64,000 bases of DNA, from assembly GCF_900010725.2 (NCBI RefSeq), contig NZ_LR734824.1, positions 163,930 through 227,929 on the forward strand, in the 5' to 3' direction. The DNA comes from Planktothrix serta PCC 8927. GTDB lineage: Bacteria > Cyanobacteriota > Cyanobacteriia > Cyanobacteriales > Microcoleaceae. The translations under genes and the position numbers were made by a program. Shown in pieces: positions 1 through 8,286 of this stretch (position 1 is its first letter; every line of letters begins with the position of its first letter). The notes beneath the pieces were generated by a model. That model did no database searches. It worked only from the letters and a program-made list of their open reading frames with translations, and was not told the DNA's origin.

Positions 1-573
1 CACAGCCTCCCAATATTCATCAGTAGCGAGATGAATTGAATTAGGCAACAAATCGCGTTGACCTTCAAAATTAAGCGGTTGAGCCGGATCGCCTCCATCC
101 ATGACTCCCGCCGCATTCAGCGCCAAATCGACACCACCAAAGACGTTCACCGCTTCTGTTACCATACGATCACACAACGCCGTTTCTACGACATTCCCAA
201 CAATTGCGATCGCATTATGTCCTTCCCCTTTAATCTTACTAATGGTCTGATTGAGTTCTTTTTCCTTCCGGTCAACTCCCACCACATTAGCCCCTTCACG
301 AGCGGCTCTAATCGCCGTAGCTGCTCCAATTCCCGTGGCCGCACCCGTAATTAAAATCGTTTTTCCTTGAAATCGATTGGGAATAAAATAGTCAGGATTA
401 GTGGGCTGAATATCCATAGTTTTTACTTCACCTTTGATTAGATTGCTGGCAGAAGAAACATCGGTATTTTGGGCAGGTTCAGCTTCCCCTGTCAAGCTTG
501 AAAGCATAAGTGTTGTCACAAAAGAGCCAGTTCCTAACACAAGAAACTGACGACGTGACAGCATATATTGCAT
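1..573 (-). CDS. SDR family oxidoreductase with Tat-like signal (3' end outside window)
   Basis: Reading leftward from an ATG at 573 (a second in-frame ATG lies at 564), the frame stays open to the window edge, so the C-terminus is missing. The N-terminus carries a twin-arginine-like motif (SRRQFL) followed by a hydrophobic stretch, suggesting Tat export. After a linker comes a Rossmann segment with the SDR cofactor motif TGAATGIG and, further on, NAAG. This fits an NAD(P)-dependent short-chain dehydrogenase; the substrate cannot be told. The catalytic YxxxK motif would lie beyond the edge. The signal sequence on an SDR is somewhat unusual, but an internal ATG before the SDR domain (near 420) could give a cytoplasmic form. 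Confidence 0.8.
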   Translation of the reverse strand, partial: MQYMLSRRQFLVLGTGSFVTTLMLSSLTGEAEPAQNTDVSSASNLIKGEVKTMDIQPTNPDYFIPNRFQGKTILITGAATGIGAATAIRAAREGANVVGVDRKEKELNQTISKIKGEGHNAIAIVGNVVETALCDRMVTEAVNVFGGVDLALNAAGVMDGGDPAQPLNFEGQRDLLPNSIHLATDEYWEAV

Positions 574-707
574 GACTTCCTGTACCCCCGGATTGTCAGG
601 ATTGAGATGTTGAAAATTTGGCCCCACTGGATTTCCCTAATGTCTTCGTAAGTATGGTACTCTAAATGATTGTGGCAAATTACGGATTAACTTGAGATTC
701 AACAACT

Positions 708-977
708 ATGGCTCTCACACAGCAGCGTAAACAAGAAATCATGTCCGAGCACCAAACCCATGAAACCGATACCGGTTCCTGTGAGGTGCAAGTGGCAATG
801 CTGACCGAACGCATTAATAAACTCAGCGAACACCTGAAAATCAATAAAAAAGATCACTCCTCTCGGCGTGGACTTTTACTAATGATTGGCCGTCGCAAGC
901 GTCTGTTAAGCTTCTTAAAAAGCCAAGATAAAGGACGCTATCAAGCCTTAATTGCTCGTCTGGGTATTCGGGGTTAG
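708..977 (+). CDS. rpsO: 30S ribosomal protein S15
   Basis: An 89-residue protein of the usual S15 length. It contains the family core: the helix with [11 protein letters not shown] near residues 21-31, the [17 protein letters not shown] segment, and the conserved C-terminal basic helix. S15 is a primary binder of 16S rRNA that organises the central domain of the small subunit. It is transcribed divergently from the SDR gene. In many bacteria S15 represses its own translation, but I see no clear operator here. Confidence 0.98.
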   Translation: MALTQQRKQEIMSEHQTHETDTGSCEVQVAMLTERINKLSEHLKINKKDHSSRRGLLLMIGRRKRLLSFLKSQDKGRYQALIARLGIRG

Positions 978-1061
978 AATTCTGCAACTGACGTAACAAC
1001 CGAAGCCTTGATCTGTTACCTTAGCTTTCCTCCTGCATTTTCAGACCCATTTTTTAAACTT

Positions 1062-1598
1062 ATGTCCTCTGAACGTCCTCCCGCACGTCCCGCCTTTGAA
1101 CCGAAGAAAAATCGCAAAAAACCGAATAAAGCGACCTCAAAACCTCCGGCTAAGGCGACTTCAGACTCTAAATCAACAAAACCCGATCAAAAGGTCAAGG
1201 CGACTGTTAAGTCCCCACAACCTCAACCCCAAAAAAACAAAGACACTAAACGTCGTTACACCCGTGAAGAAACGGCAATTCCAGAGAAAGTCAGCCAACG
1301 AATGTTATCTCGGATGGTGCTTTTGGCTGGAATACCTTTGATGATGGGCTTAGGAAGCTTCGTGGGTAGTTATTTTGTGATTACCCAGGACTTGTTTCTC
1401 TTCCCTCATGCCATTGTGGTGATGATTAGTATGGGATTTTTTGGGTTAAGTGTGGTGGGCTTAAGCTATGGCGTTTTGTCAGCATCCTGGGATGAGGAAG
1501 TCTCTGGGAGTATTTTGGGCTGGCAGGAATTTAAAGTCAATTTAGGGCGAATGCAGGACGGATGGAAAGCTGCCAGACAAAAAAATCCGAAAAATTAA
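1062..1598 (+). CDS. PAM68-like photosystem II assembly protein
   Basis: The ATG at 1062 is preferred over an upstream alternative at 1008 because the extra residues are unlike the family; this gives 178 residues. The first 80 or so are rich in Lys and Pro with low complexity. Two membrane segments follow, at roughly residues 81-108 and 112-140, then a short amphipathic tail. This layout (basic disordered N-terminus plus two-helix hairpin) is that of PAM68 proteins, which assist photosystem II assembly in the thylakoid. It starts 84 bp after rpsO, and the rpsO-PAM68 order is one I recall from other cyanobacteria. The exact assembly step is not shown by sequence. Confidence 0.8.
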   Translation: MSSERPPARPAFEPKKNRKKPNKATSKPPAKATSDSKSTKPDQKVKATVKSPQPQPQKNKDTKRRYTREETAIPEKVSQRMLSRMVLLAGIPLMMGLGSFVGSYFVITQDLFLFPHAIVVMISMGFFGLSVVGLSYGVLSASWDEEVSGSILGWQEFKVNLGRMQDGWKAARQKNPKN

Positions 1599-1718
1599 GA
1601 ATTCAAAACATTACGTCCAAAACTGAATTGTTATACGCTAAATTAGCTTTAACGTAGGCTGTATTTTTTGAAACAATTCCAGCATTTTAAGTTTGATCAA
1701 TCGATCACTCCAGCATAA

Positions 1719-2780
1719 ATGATTATAGTAATGAAAGTCGGCACACCTGAAGCCGAAATTGAGCGTTTAAGTGAAGATCTCAACACCAGTTGGGGGTTAT
1801 CACCCGAAAGAATTGTCGGTAAGCATAAAGTTGTGATTGGGTTAGTCGGTGAAACGGCTGACCTTGACCCCTTGCAACTGCGGGAAATTAGTCCTTTTAT
1901 TGAGGACGTGTTACGGGTGGAAAAACCCTATAAACGGGTGAGTCGTGCCTACCGTCAAGGGGAAGCCAGCGAAGTCACAGTGCCCACTCCGGCCGGAGAT
2001 GTCACCTTTAGTGAACATCATCCCCTGGTTATCGTTGCTGGGCCTTGCTCAGTGGAAAATGAGGAGATGATTGTCGAAACCGCAAAACGAGTTAAAGCTG
2101 CGGGGGCTAAATTCCTGCGGGGAGGAGCCTTCAAACCTCGGACGTCTCCCTATGCGTTTCAAGGACACGGTGAAAGTGCCCTAGGGTTATTAGCCGCCGC
2201 CCGGGATGCGACGGGGTTAGGCATTATTACGGAGTTAATGGATGCCGAAGACCTGGAAAAATTAGGGGAAGTTGCCGATATTATTCAAATTGGCGCTCGC
2301 AATATGCAGAACTTCTCCCTATTGAAAAAAGTGGGAGCGCAAGATAAACCTGTTCTGCTAAAACGGGGAATGTCAGCCACCATTGAAGAATGGTTAATGG
2401 CGGCGGAATATATTCTCGCAGGCGGAAACCAAAACGTGATTTTATGCGAACGCGGCGTTCGGGGTTTTGACCGTCAATATACCCGGAATACTTTGGATTT
2501 ATCCGTATTACCCGTATTGCGATCGCTCACCCATCTGCCAATTATGATCGATCCCAGTCATGGGATTGGTGTTGCAGAATACGTTCCCCCAATGGCGATG
2601 GCTGCTATCGCTGCGGGTGCAGATTCCTTGATGATTGAAGTCCATCCCAACCCGGCTAAAGCTCTATCTGATGGCCCTCAATCTCTGACCCCAGAACGGT
2701 TTGACCACTTAATGCAAGAATTGTCTGTAATTGGTAAAGCCGTTGGTCGTTGGCCAAAAGAACTGGCTGTAGTCGGTTAA
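1719..2780 (+). CDS. aroF: 3-deoxy-7-phosphoheptulonate synthase (DAHP synthase)
   Basis: A 353-residue enzyme catalysing the first step of the shikimate pathway, joining phosphoenolpyruvate and erythrose 4-phosphate. Residues 1-70 form the ferredoxin-like N-terminal domain found in AroF-II type enzymes. The TIM barrel follows, with AGPCS at 107-111, the KPRTSPYAFQG phosphate-binding loop, LCERGVRGF, and the metal-site DPSHG motif near the end. The N-terminal domain is the part that confers feedback control in relatives such as the Thermotoga enzyme. A terminator-like hairpin follows at 2809. Confidence 0.96.
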   Translation: MIIVMKVGTPEAEIERLSEDLNTSWGLSPERIVGKHKVVIGLVGETADLDPLQLREISPFIEDVLRVEKPYKRVSRAYRQGEASEVTVPTPAGDVTFSEHHPLVIVAGPCSVENEEMIVETAKRVKAAGAKFLRGGAFKPRTSPYAFQGHGESALGLLAAARDATGLGIITELMDAEDLEKLGEVADIIQIGARNMQNFSLLKKVGAQDKPVLLKRGMSATIEEWLMAAEYILAGGNQNVILCERGVRGFDRQYTRNTLDLSVLPVLRSLTHLPIMIDPSHGIGVAEYVPPMAMAAIAAGADSLMIEVHPNPAKALSDGPQSLTPERFDHLMQELSVIGKAVGRWPKELAVVG

Positions 2781-2808
2781 TTCTTGGGTAAAAACTTTAA
2801 AATCTGAT

Positions 2809-2839
2809 AAAGGCGTTTGTGAAAAACGTCTTTATTTTT
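2809..2839 (+). terminator. Rho-independent terminator after aroF
   Basis: Ten-base arms AAAGGCGTTT (2809-2818) and AAACGTCTTT (2824-2833) pair with a single G-U. They enclose a 5-nt loop and are followed by a T-rich tract. The position 29 bp after the aroF stop fits its terminator. Confidence 0.75.
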
Positions 2840-2969
2840 GGCATCTATCTACAGAAAGATTTTCAGCAACCCGATAACCGTTTTTTATCTGGAATAATCT
2901 CTGGAAATTATATATAATAATGGTGTTAAATTTCCTACAAAAATTATTTATTGAGGAGTGCAATTACAG

Positions 2970-3842
2970 ATGGCTAATCTCCGTAAGACAGCTTTTCTAG
3001 GAACAGCGATCGCATTTACCCTAAATGGGGGTGAACTTTTAGCACAAGAACTTTCCTCTCAATCCTCTTTAGAAAATATTGTTGGGTCTTCAGTGGAAAT
3101 TGCATCTCAAACTCTCTCAGAAACACCGGATTTAAAACCAGAACAGTTAGCTTTTGAACCTACAGAAATTAATAATTCCCAGGAAATTATTCAACAGCAA
3201 CCCCAGACTTTATCGGAAGCTGAAAATACTTTTCCCTCAACACAAGCAGCCGATTTAAGTGAAAATTGGATGGATCGAGTCGAGTGGAATATTGCTCAAA
3301 ATCCAGATCAATCCTTTCCAGCTACCGAACAACAGTCCCAAGCAACAGAAGCAAAACCGGAAGATCCGCGTAAAGCCGCCGATGCTAATGGTCGCCGTTT
3401 AAGTAATAATTATAATTATGTTGGACTGGGAGGGAATATTGGGATTACAGGAGATGGATCAGGTTTAGGAGGGGGCGGTTTAATGAGCCTTTCCAAAACT
3501 GGATTTTCAGAAAATGTTTCCCTACATTCGGGTGGAATTATTGTCGGAAGTGATAGCGCAAGTTTAGTCCATCTGACGGCGGATTTTCCTGTCAGAAGTG
3601 AAACCAACGCCGTTCGTTTTTCCCCTTTTGTGGGAGCCGGAATTATCTACAAAGATATCTTTAATAATGATTTTAGCGTCGGCCCTTCAGCCGTAGCCGG
3701 AATTGATATTCCCGTTTCTTACAGCTTCTTAATTACAGGCCGTGCTAGTGTCGGATATATTCGAGATGAAACCGATTTCGGGATTCAACTGGGTTTCACT
3801 TATATCTACACGAAAGGACTACTGGGTTTAATTTTTGATTAA
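2970..3842 (+). CDS. Secreted / outer-membrane-like beta-barrel protein
   Basis: The ATG at 2970 is chosen because GAGGAG at 2953-2958 gives good ribosome-binding spacing; the upstream GTG at 2958 overlaps that site. The 290-residue product begins with a signal peptide ending near LLAQ (residue 26). A long Gln/Ser/Glu-rich, probably disordered stretch follows to about residue 130. The C-terminal 150 residues are glycine-rich with alternating hydrophobic and polar residues (GLGGNIGITGDG, FVGAGIIYKD, GRASVGYIRD), which looks like a small outer-membrane barrel. No precise family is recognised; function unknown. It converges on the next gene. Confidence 0.75.
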   Translation: MANLRKTAFLGTAIAFTLNGGELLAQELSSQSSLENIVGSSVEIASQTLSETPDLKPEQLAFEPTEINNSQEIIQQQPQTLSEAENTFPSTQAADLSENWMDRVEWNIAQNPDQSFPATEQQSQATEAKPEDPRKAADANGRRLSNNYNYVGLGGNIGITGDGSGLGGGGLMSLSKTGFSENVSLHSGGIIVGSDSASLVHLTADFPVRSETNAVRFSPFVGAGIIYKDIFNNDFSVGPSAVAGIDIPVSYSFLITGRASVGYIRDETDFGIQLGFTYIYTKGLLGLIFD

Positions 3843-3850
3843 TCTTTTGG

Positions 3851-3901
3851 CGGTTAACGGTTGATTGTTAACTGTAAACTGTAAACCGTTAACCGTTAAT
3901 C
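3851..3901. repeat. Convergent-gene hairpin built of degenerate GTTAACY heptamers
   Basis: A perfect 12-bp inverted repeat (CGGTTAACGGTT at 3851-3862, AACCGTTAACCG at 3884-3895) sits in the 58-bp gap between two convergent genes, so it may end transcription from both sides. The same stretch reads as about seven consecutive heptamers of the form GTTAACY, the period typical of cyanobacterial short tandem repeats. Confidence 0.65.
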
Positions 3902-5037
3902 TAACGCTTTATATCCGAATCTTGACTTTTTTGGATTAACGCATCAGATTGTTCAACCATTATTCTCAAGAGTTGATTTAATAAGACTAAATTCTCCGAA
4001 GATAGAGGAGTTACAGCCAGACGAGAACTAATTTCACTGATCTTATGTTGGAGTTGCTGAGTTAGTCGTAAAGCATCTAAACTCAATTTAGATAACTGTT
4101 GTTTTTGATAAAACTTTAAAGCGGCTCCGCGTAACACCTGTAAATTAGCTTCTTCTCCTAATGTTCCCGGAGTAATTCTTAATCGGAGTAATAGATGGGT
4201 ATTTTGATAGACCCGTTCAATTTCAGCTTGTCGGGGTTTATCAAATGGAATTAACGGCAGTTCTACTAACAATTTTAACTCATTAATAACCCCTTGAAAT
4301 TGTTGAGGATTTAACCCCGTAACAACCGATTGTAAAACGCCATCCTGACTCCACAAAATTCGGGATGAACTCCCCTCTTGACATTCAAAATAAAGCCGTC
4401 CAATACCACCCACTAAAACCCGTCCTAATAGTTCTTGTAACAAATCATGGGGAGATAATGTTGCTAAAATCTCCACCGGACTCGATAAATAAGTCGTTTT
4501 GACTTCTAATGGTTTTAAGAAACTTTCAGAGGTTGGCTGCACAAATTCAGGTGAAAATGTTTCCTCCTCTGAATCAGAGAAATTTGAGGCGGGTGGCGGT
4601 AAACAGACCAAAGGTTGTTTAATCGTAATTTTTTGAGGTGTAACAATAGGAGAAACTTCTGTACTCGGAACAGGAATTTGTGAGGGTTTTTGACCTGTAG
4701 AAAATGAAGTTAACTGAACCTCTGTTTGAGAAGATTCACCGCCTTTAACCTGTTGCGTATGATAGAGATAAGCAGACAATAAAGAATGCTCCTCCTCCGA
4801 AGAAATGACCTGAGTAACGATGGAGCAATTCATATAAGATACGATCTTTTGAACATATTCTAATGCTGATTCATCTTCTGAATCAACAACACCCAAATAT
4901 AAATGATTATCCTTGAGACAAAGAGGTAAAATTTGGTAATGCAAGCAAACTTCTAAGGGTAAGATGCTGTCAATTAAAGCGAAAATTTGCTGCGAGTCCA
5001 ACGGAACTGTCCCAGTTGCTTGAGATTTAGCTAACAT
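3901..5037 (-). CDS. PilB/GspE N-terminal-domain-like protein lacking the ATPase domain
   Basis: A 378-residue protein. Residues about 15-100 (IDSILPLEVCLHYQILPLCL, LYLGVVDSED) match the MshEN-type fold at the start of PilB/GspE assembly ATPases. After a Pro/Ser/Thr-rich linker, residues about 200-310 (LLQELLGRVLVGGIGRLYFE, ILWSQDGVLQ, LLLRLRITPG, GEEANLQVLRG) follow the pattern of the N1/N2 region that precedes the motor core. The protein then ends in a helical tail with no Walker A, Asp box or Walker B, so it cannot hydrolyse ATP like a motor. It may be a regulator or adaptor of the type IV pilus or secretion machinery; this is inference. Confidence 0.6.
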   Translation of the reverse strand: MLAKSQATGTVPLDSQQIFALIDSILPLEVCLHYQILPLCLKDNHLYLGVVDSEDESALEYVQKIVSYMNCSIVTQVISSEEEHSLLSAYLYHTQQVKGGESSQTEVQLTSFSTGQKPSQIPVPSTEVSPIVTPQKITIKQPLVCLPPPASNFSDSEEETFSPEFVQPTSESFLKPLEVKTTYLSSPVEILATLSPHDLLQELLGRVLVGGIGRLYFECQEGSSSRILWSQDGVLQSVVTGLNPQQFQGVINELKLLVELPLIPFDKPRQAEIERVYQNTHLLLRLRITPGTLGEEANLQVLRGAALKFYQKQQLSKLSLDALRLTQQLQHKISEISSRLAVTPLSSENLVLLNQLLRIMVEQSDALIQKSQDSDIKR

Positions 5038-5176
5038 TGTTTATGAATAGTGTCTTAGTCCAATATTCCCCGGCTTAGAGCTAAATCAGCCCGAATTAGC
5101 TCCCACGAAAAAGGCACTCCGACTCAAATTCCATATCCGCAACCCTGGGGAGTGGAGAAGGGTAAATTAGTAATGG

Positions 5177-5365
5177 TTATTTCTCTAACTTCAGTTTAAC
5201 AGCCTTTGCGAAAATTATCGATAAAACGCCAGCGAAAATCGCTAAACTCTGGGAGAAGGAGATTAGCGATCGCAACTCAAAGCCGCGCAGATAGTCGTCA
5301 GGGATAATCCCACCTTTGATCAAGGTGGACGTATTCAACCCTTGATTCAGGATGCGGGTTGTCAA
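5177..5365 (-). CDS. Small putative membrane protein or gene remnant
   Basis: A 62-codon frame that has only a TTG start, with no clear ribosome binding site. The frame stays open a little upstream of the TTG. One hydrophobic segment (SLAIFAGVLSIIFA) is followed by a basic tail, giving a membrane-anchored look. It could be the C-terminal remnant of a larger gene. No family recognised. Confidence 0.3.
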   Translation of the reverse strand: MTTRILNQGLNTSTLIKGGIIPDDYLRGFELRSLISFSQSLAIFAGVLSIIFAKAVKLKLEK

Positions 5366-5414
5366 CTGTTGTACTGACTAGCCCCTACCCTATCACCCCA
5401 GGGGTTGTTTAACG

Positions 5415-5579
5415 TTATTGGGTGGACAATTCTGGAGGACAGGTTAATAGCTCTGACTGTGGATTGATTTCCTCAGATGCTAATCTGATCAGTGATGTCA
5501 AGGATGTATCCTCCTTGACATCTTTTAATTTCTGATATAGCAGTCCTAAATAGGTTGTAATATTTGATCGTATTTGCAT
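5415..5579 (-). CDS. Possible 54-residue small protein
   Basis: From an ATG at 5579 the minus strand encodes 54 residues with protein-like composition (LYQKLKDVKED, LIRLASEEINPQSELL). It overlaps two non-coding signals. The dispersed TATAGC repeat (5536-5572) encodes its first part, and a strong hairpin (5494-5522) encodes DVKEDTSLTS. That overlap makes chance translation possible, and no family is recognised. Confidence 0.3.
   Translation of the reverse strand: MQIRSNITTYLGLLYQKLKDVKEDTSLTSLIRLASEEINPQSELLTCPPELSTQ
5494..5531 (+). terminator. Strong hairpin plus T-tract without an obvious upstream gene
   Basis: Perfect 11-bp arms GATGTCAAGGA (5494-5504) and TCCTTGACATC (5512-5522) with a 7-nt loop, followed by TTTTAATTT on the plus strand. 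No plus-strand gene lies between 5038 and 5494, so the transcript it would end is unknown. A weaker hairpin (AGCCCC/GGGGTT) lies near 5379-5405. Confidence 0.5.
5536..5572 (+). repeat. Dispersed TATAGC-type repeat, copy 1
   Basis: The stretch starts TATAGCAGTCCTAAATAGG and continues TTGTAATATTTGATCGTA. Close relatives occur at 46441-46476 (same strand) and 59156-59180 (opposite strand). All three are mainly intergenic. Confidence 0.7.
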
Positions 5580-5692
5580 TTTTCCGTTGATCAATTGTCG
5601 GTTGGGTTAAACCCCATTTCCCTTGCAAAAAGGGTATATAACCATCCTAAATTTGATGTACAATTTTTCTATTCCCTGTTTTCTTTGAATTT

Positions 5693-6199
5693 ATGATCAC
5701 TGTAGAAAAATTAATTGAAAAATATCAGCTTATTCCTCACCCTGAAGGAGGTTATTTTCGAGAAACTTATCGTGCAAAGGGTGTGATTTCTCAGAATTCT
5801 TTACCGGGTAATTTTAAAGGCGATCGCAATTATTGTACAGGAATTTATTTTTTATTACCTCAAGGAACAAAATCCTGTTTACATCGAATTCAATCTGATG
5901 AAATGTGGCATTTTTATTTAGGAGGTTCCTTAACTCTAATATTAATGCACGAAGACTATGGCGTGCAGAATGTTATTCTAGGTTCTGATATTCAAGGGGA
6001 GGAAATTGTGCAGTATGTTGTTCCGGGGGGATGGTGGTTTGGGGGCTATCCTAACCCAGAAAGTGCCTATAGTTTTGTGGGATGTACCGTTGCGCCAGGG
6101 TTTGATTTTGCCGATTTTGAATTAGCGGACAGGACTAACCTGATCTCGAAGTTTCCCGAATCTTCTGAACTGATTTTAAAATTAACTCCTGAGCCTTAA
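5693..6199 (+). CDS. DUF985 cupin-family protein
   Basis: A 168-residue protein of the DUF985 / cupin_5 family, which adopts a single beta-barrel jelly roll. Visible family motifs are HPEGGYFRETYR at residues 17-28, the cupin core around SCLHRIQSDEMWHFYLG, and VPGGWWFGG. The His and Glu residues in these motifs could line the barrel, as in metal-binding cupins. The enzymatic role of the family is not established. It is followed 42 bp downstream by the MarC gene on the same strand, so the two may be co-transcribed. Confidence 0.88.
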   Translation: MITVEKLIEKYQLIPHPEGGYFRETYRAKGVISQNSLPGNFKGDRNYCTGIYFLLPQGTKSCLHRIQSDEMWHFYLGGSLTLILMHEDYGVQNVILGSDIQGEEIVQYVVPGGWWFGGYPNPESAYSFVGCTVAPGFDFADFELADRTNLISKFPESSELILKLTPEP

Positions 6200-6241
6200 T
6201 TGAAGGTACAATACATCGTTTATGCAGTCTTAATTTAAAAA

Positions 6242-6919
6242 ATGATAGAAGAGTTGTTAACCTTCGTTTTAGGCAGTTTTGCATCCTTGTTCCCCATTGT
6301 AGATCCCTTGGGTGCTGTGCCAATATTTTTGGTTTTAGCCACAGGCTATTCTCCAGAATTACAACAAAAATGTGCGATTAAAACTTCCCTGAGCTTTGTA
6401 GGAGTTTTAATATTTTTTCTATTAATTGGGGATAGTATTTTAGAGTTTTTTGGGTTAGCAATGTCAGGGGTAAAAGTGGCTGGAGGAATTGTAATTTTTG
6501 AAACGGGATGGGAAGCCTTAAAAGCCGAACCCAAATTAACCCCAACAGAAGAAGAAGCTTTAAGTTGTCAAATTCAAGAACATAAAGATATTTCCTTTAT
6601 TCCCTTAACAATTCCTTTATTAGCAGGGCCAGGAGCGATCACGGTAACATTAGGATTAGCAGCCGAAGCGGGGGAAAGTTTTTCAACCGAAACCGTATTA
6701 CACTTAGGCGCGATTATTGTGGCAATTCTGCTGATTGGAATATTAGTTTATGGCTGTTTAATCCTATCTAATCGGTTACTCAATCTTTTAGGAGAAAATG
6801 GAATTATCGCCTTTACCCGCTTTTTGGGTTTATTTATTTTAGCCTTGGGAGTACAATTAATCTTAAGTGGATTAGAAAACTGGATCGAAGGTTTATTTTC
6901 GACTTATTTATCAAATTGA
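6242..6919 (+). CDS. MarC family integral membrane protein
   Basis: A 225-residue protein with six predicted membrane helices, the layout of the MarC/NAAT family. Family features seen are the SLFPIVDPLGAVPIFL segment in helix 1 and the IPLTIPLLAGPGAITVTLG motif in the middle. Between the two halves is a polar loop (about residues 97-120). The family was once linked to multiple antibiotic resistance in E. coli, but that role has been disputed and its substrate is unknown. Confidence 0.9.
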   Translation: MIEELLTFVLGSFASLFPIVDPLGAVPIFLVLATGYSPELQQKCAIKTSLSFVGVLIFFLLIGDSILEFFGLAMSGVKVAGGIVIFETGWEALKAEPKLTPTEEEALSCQIQEHKDISFIPLTIPLLAGPGAITVTLGLAAEAGESFSTETVLHLGAIIVAILLIGILVYGCLILSNRLLNLLGENGIIAFTRFLGLFILALGVQLILSGLENWIEGLFSTYLSN

Positions 6920-7207
6920 ATCCCCCCTGAATCCATCGGTAAATCTGGGGAGTCCCATTGATGGCCCTCTCCTGACTCCTGACCCAGGGGTTGCAGGTAA
7001 AAAAATATCACTCCCAGGAGATTCTATTCGTTCTAAAATATTCTTAGAATAAACAGCAAACTGTTGTTTTTCTGGCAAAGGAGGTGAACACACTTACCAT
7101 GATGTTGACCGATTTGCATGAATCTTAAGAGTGAAATTGTGTGTGTAAGTCCCTTCCAAGGATTGATTTCTCCCCCTTGAAAATGAACAATTTATAACCA
7201 TTTCTCA

Positions 7208-8269
7208 ATGACTCTTTTACAACCCAAATCACAACATATTCAGGGTGTTATCCTACTGGTAGCAGTTACCCTACTTTGGGGAACAACATTTCCCCTCGTT
7301 AAAGAAATCATTCATAATATTTCTCCGGGTGTATTAATTGCGATTCGATCTGCTTTAGCAGCGCTCGCTTTTTCCATCCATTTACGGACGTTGAATCTTA
7401 AGTTAGTTCGAGATGGTGTTATATTAGGAAGTCTATTTTTTTGCTGTTTAACGGTTCAAGCAATTGGCTTAGAAACCCTCTCCGCAAATCGTGCTGGGTT
7501 TATTTGCGGCCTGAATGTGATTTTAGTCCCATTGGCAGGACAATTGTTCGGTCAACGGGTGAAACGGGGAATATTTTTAGCAGCCGGACTCGCTTTGCTA
7601 GGGGTAGGAATCATGTCCTGGGAAGGCGGATCTCTGACAGCTGGGGACTTCTGGATGTTATTAGATGTTCTACTCTATACGAGCTATATTCTGGTTTTGG
7701 AAGCGGTCACTTGCAACCATTCGGCTCTTTCCTTAACAGCCATTCAGCTTGTAACGATGACGGTTTTGGCTACCCTGTGGACATTACCCGATTTGCTCAA
7801 CCAATGGGAGGGCATTCGCAGCAGTTATATGCCTCTATTATACCTGGCTGCGGTAACGGCTATAACAACTTGGCTTCCGGCGATCGCTCAACATTGGGTT
7901 TCCGCCTCTGAAACGGCGATTATCTATACCTTTGAACCTGTATTTACCTCTTTATTTTCCTTTTGGTTACTCGGTGAAACTTTAGGGGTACGGGGTTGGC
8001 TTGGGGGTGTGATGGTTTTAGCAGCAATGTTTATTAGTCAACAATACACGAATTCTACAGGATTAGAGGGTGAAATCAGAGGTGAAGAAAATCTGCTGAT
8101 TCCTACAATTGAACCCCTGGTAATTCGTGAAGAAATTTGTATTGATTTTTCTTGGAATCATCCCGAATTAGGAAAAGAACCGATCCCTGTATTGGCGACT
8201 TCAATTCCCCATCCAGAGTTAATAGAACCGAGAATTGAAAGGTTAGAAGAACCGGGAAGGATTAAATAA
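7208..8269 (+). CDS. EamA / DMT-family transporter
   Basis: A 353-residue protein with ten predicted membrane helices in two EamA repeats (roughly residues 12-140 and 150-285), the standard drug/metabolite exporter layout. Helix 1 has the conserved LLWGTTFPLVKE motif, and helix 10 is followed by a polar tail. The tail of about 65 residues, rich in Glu and Pro, is longer than usual for the family and is probably cytoplasmic. The substrate cannot be predicted. The 288-bp gap before it holds only short inverted repeats. It converges on argS. Confidence 0.9.
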   Translation: MTLLQPKSQHIQGVILLVAVTLLWGTTFPLVKEIIHNISPGVLIAIRSALAALAFSIHLRTLNLKLVRDGVILGSLFFCCLTVQAIGLETLSANRAGFICGLNVILVPLAGQLFGQRVKRGIFLAAGLALLGVGIMSWEGGSLTAGDFWMLLDVLLYTSYILVLEAVTCNHSALSLTAIQLVTMTVLATLWTLPDLLNQWEGIRSSYMPLLYLAAVTAITTWLPAIAQHWVSASETAIIYTFEPVFTSLFSFWLLGETLGVRGWLGGVMVLAAMFISQQYTNSTGLEGEIRGEENLLIPTIEPLVIREEICIDFSWNHPELGKEPIPVLATSIPHPELIEPRIERLEEPGRIK

Positions 8270-8286
8270 TTTTATCCGGTCTGATC

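Larger units (their letters stand above)
5038..5692. other. 655-bp gap holding two doubtful small ORFs, a repeat and a hairpin
   Basis: There is no well-supported gene between the PilB-like gene and the DUF985 gene. The stretch holds the two low-confidence minus-strand ORFs, the hairpin at 5494, and a dispersed repeat copy at 5536-5572. Confidence 0.6.

Noticed and set aside
7441..7911. 156-codon ORF inside the EamA transporter gene
   Set aside because: Shadow frame of a well-supported membrane transporter.
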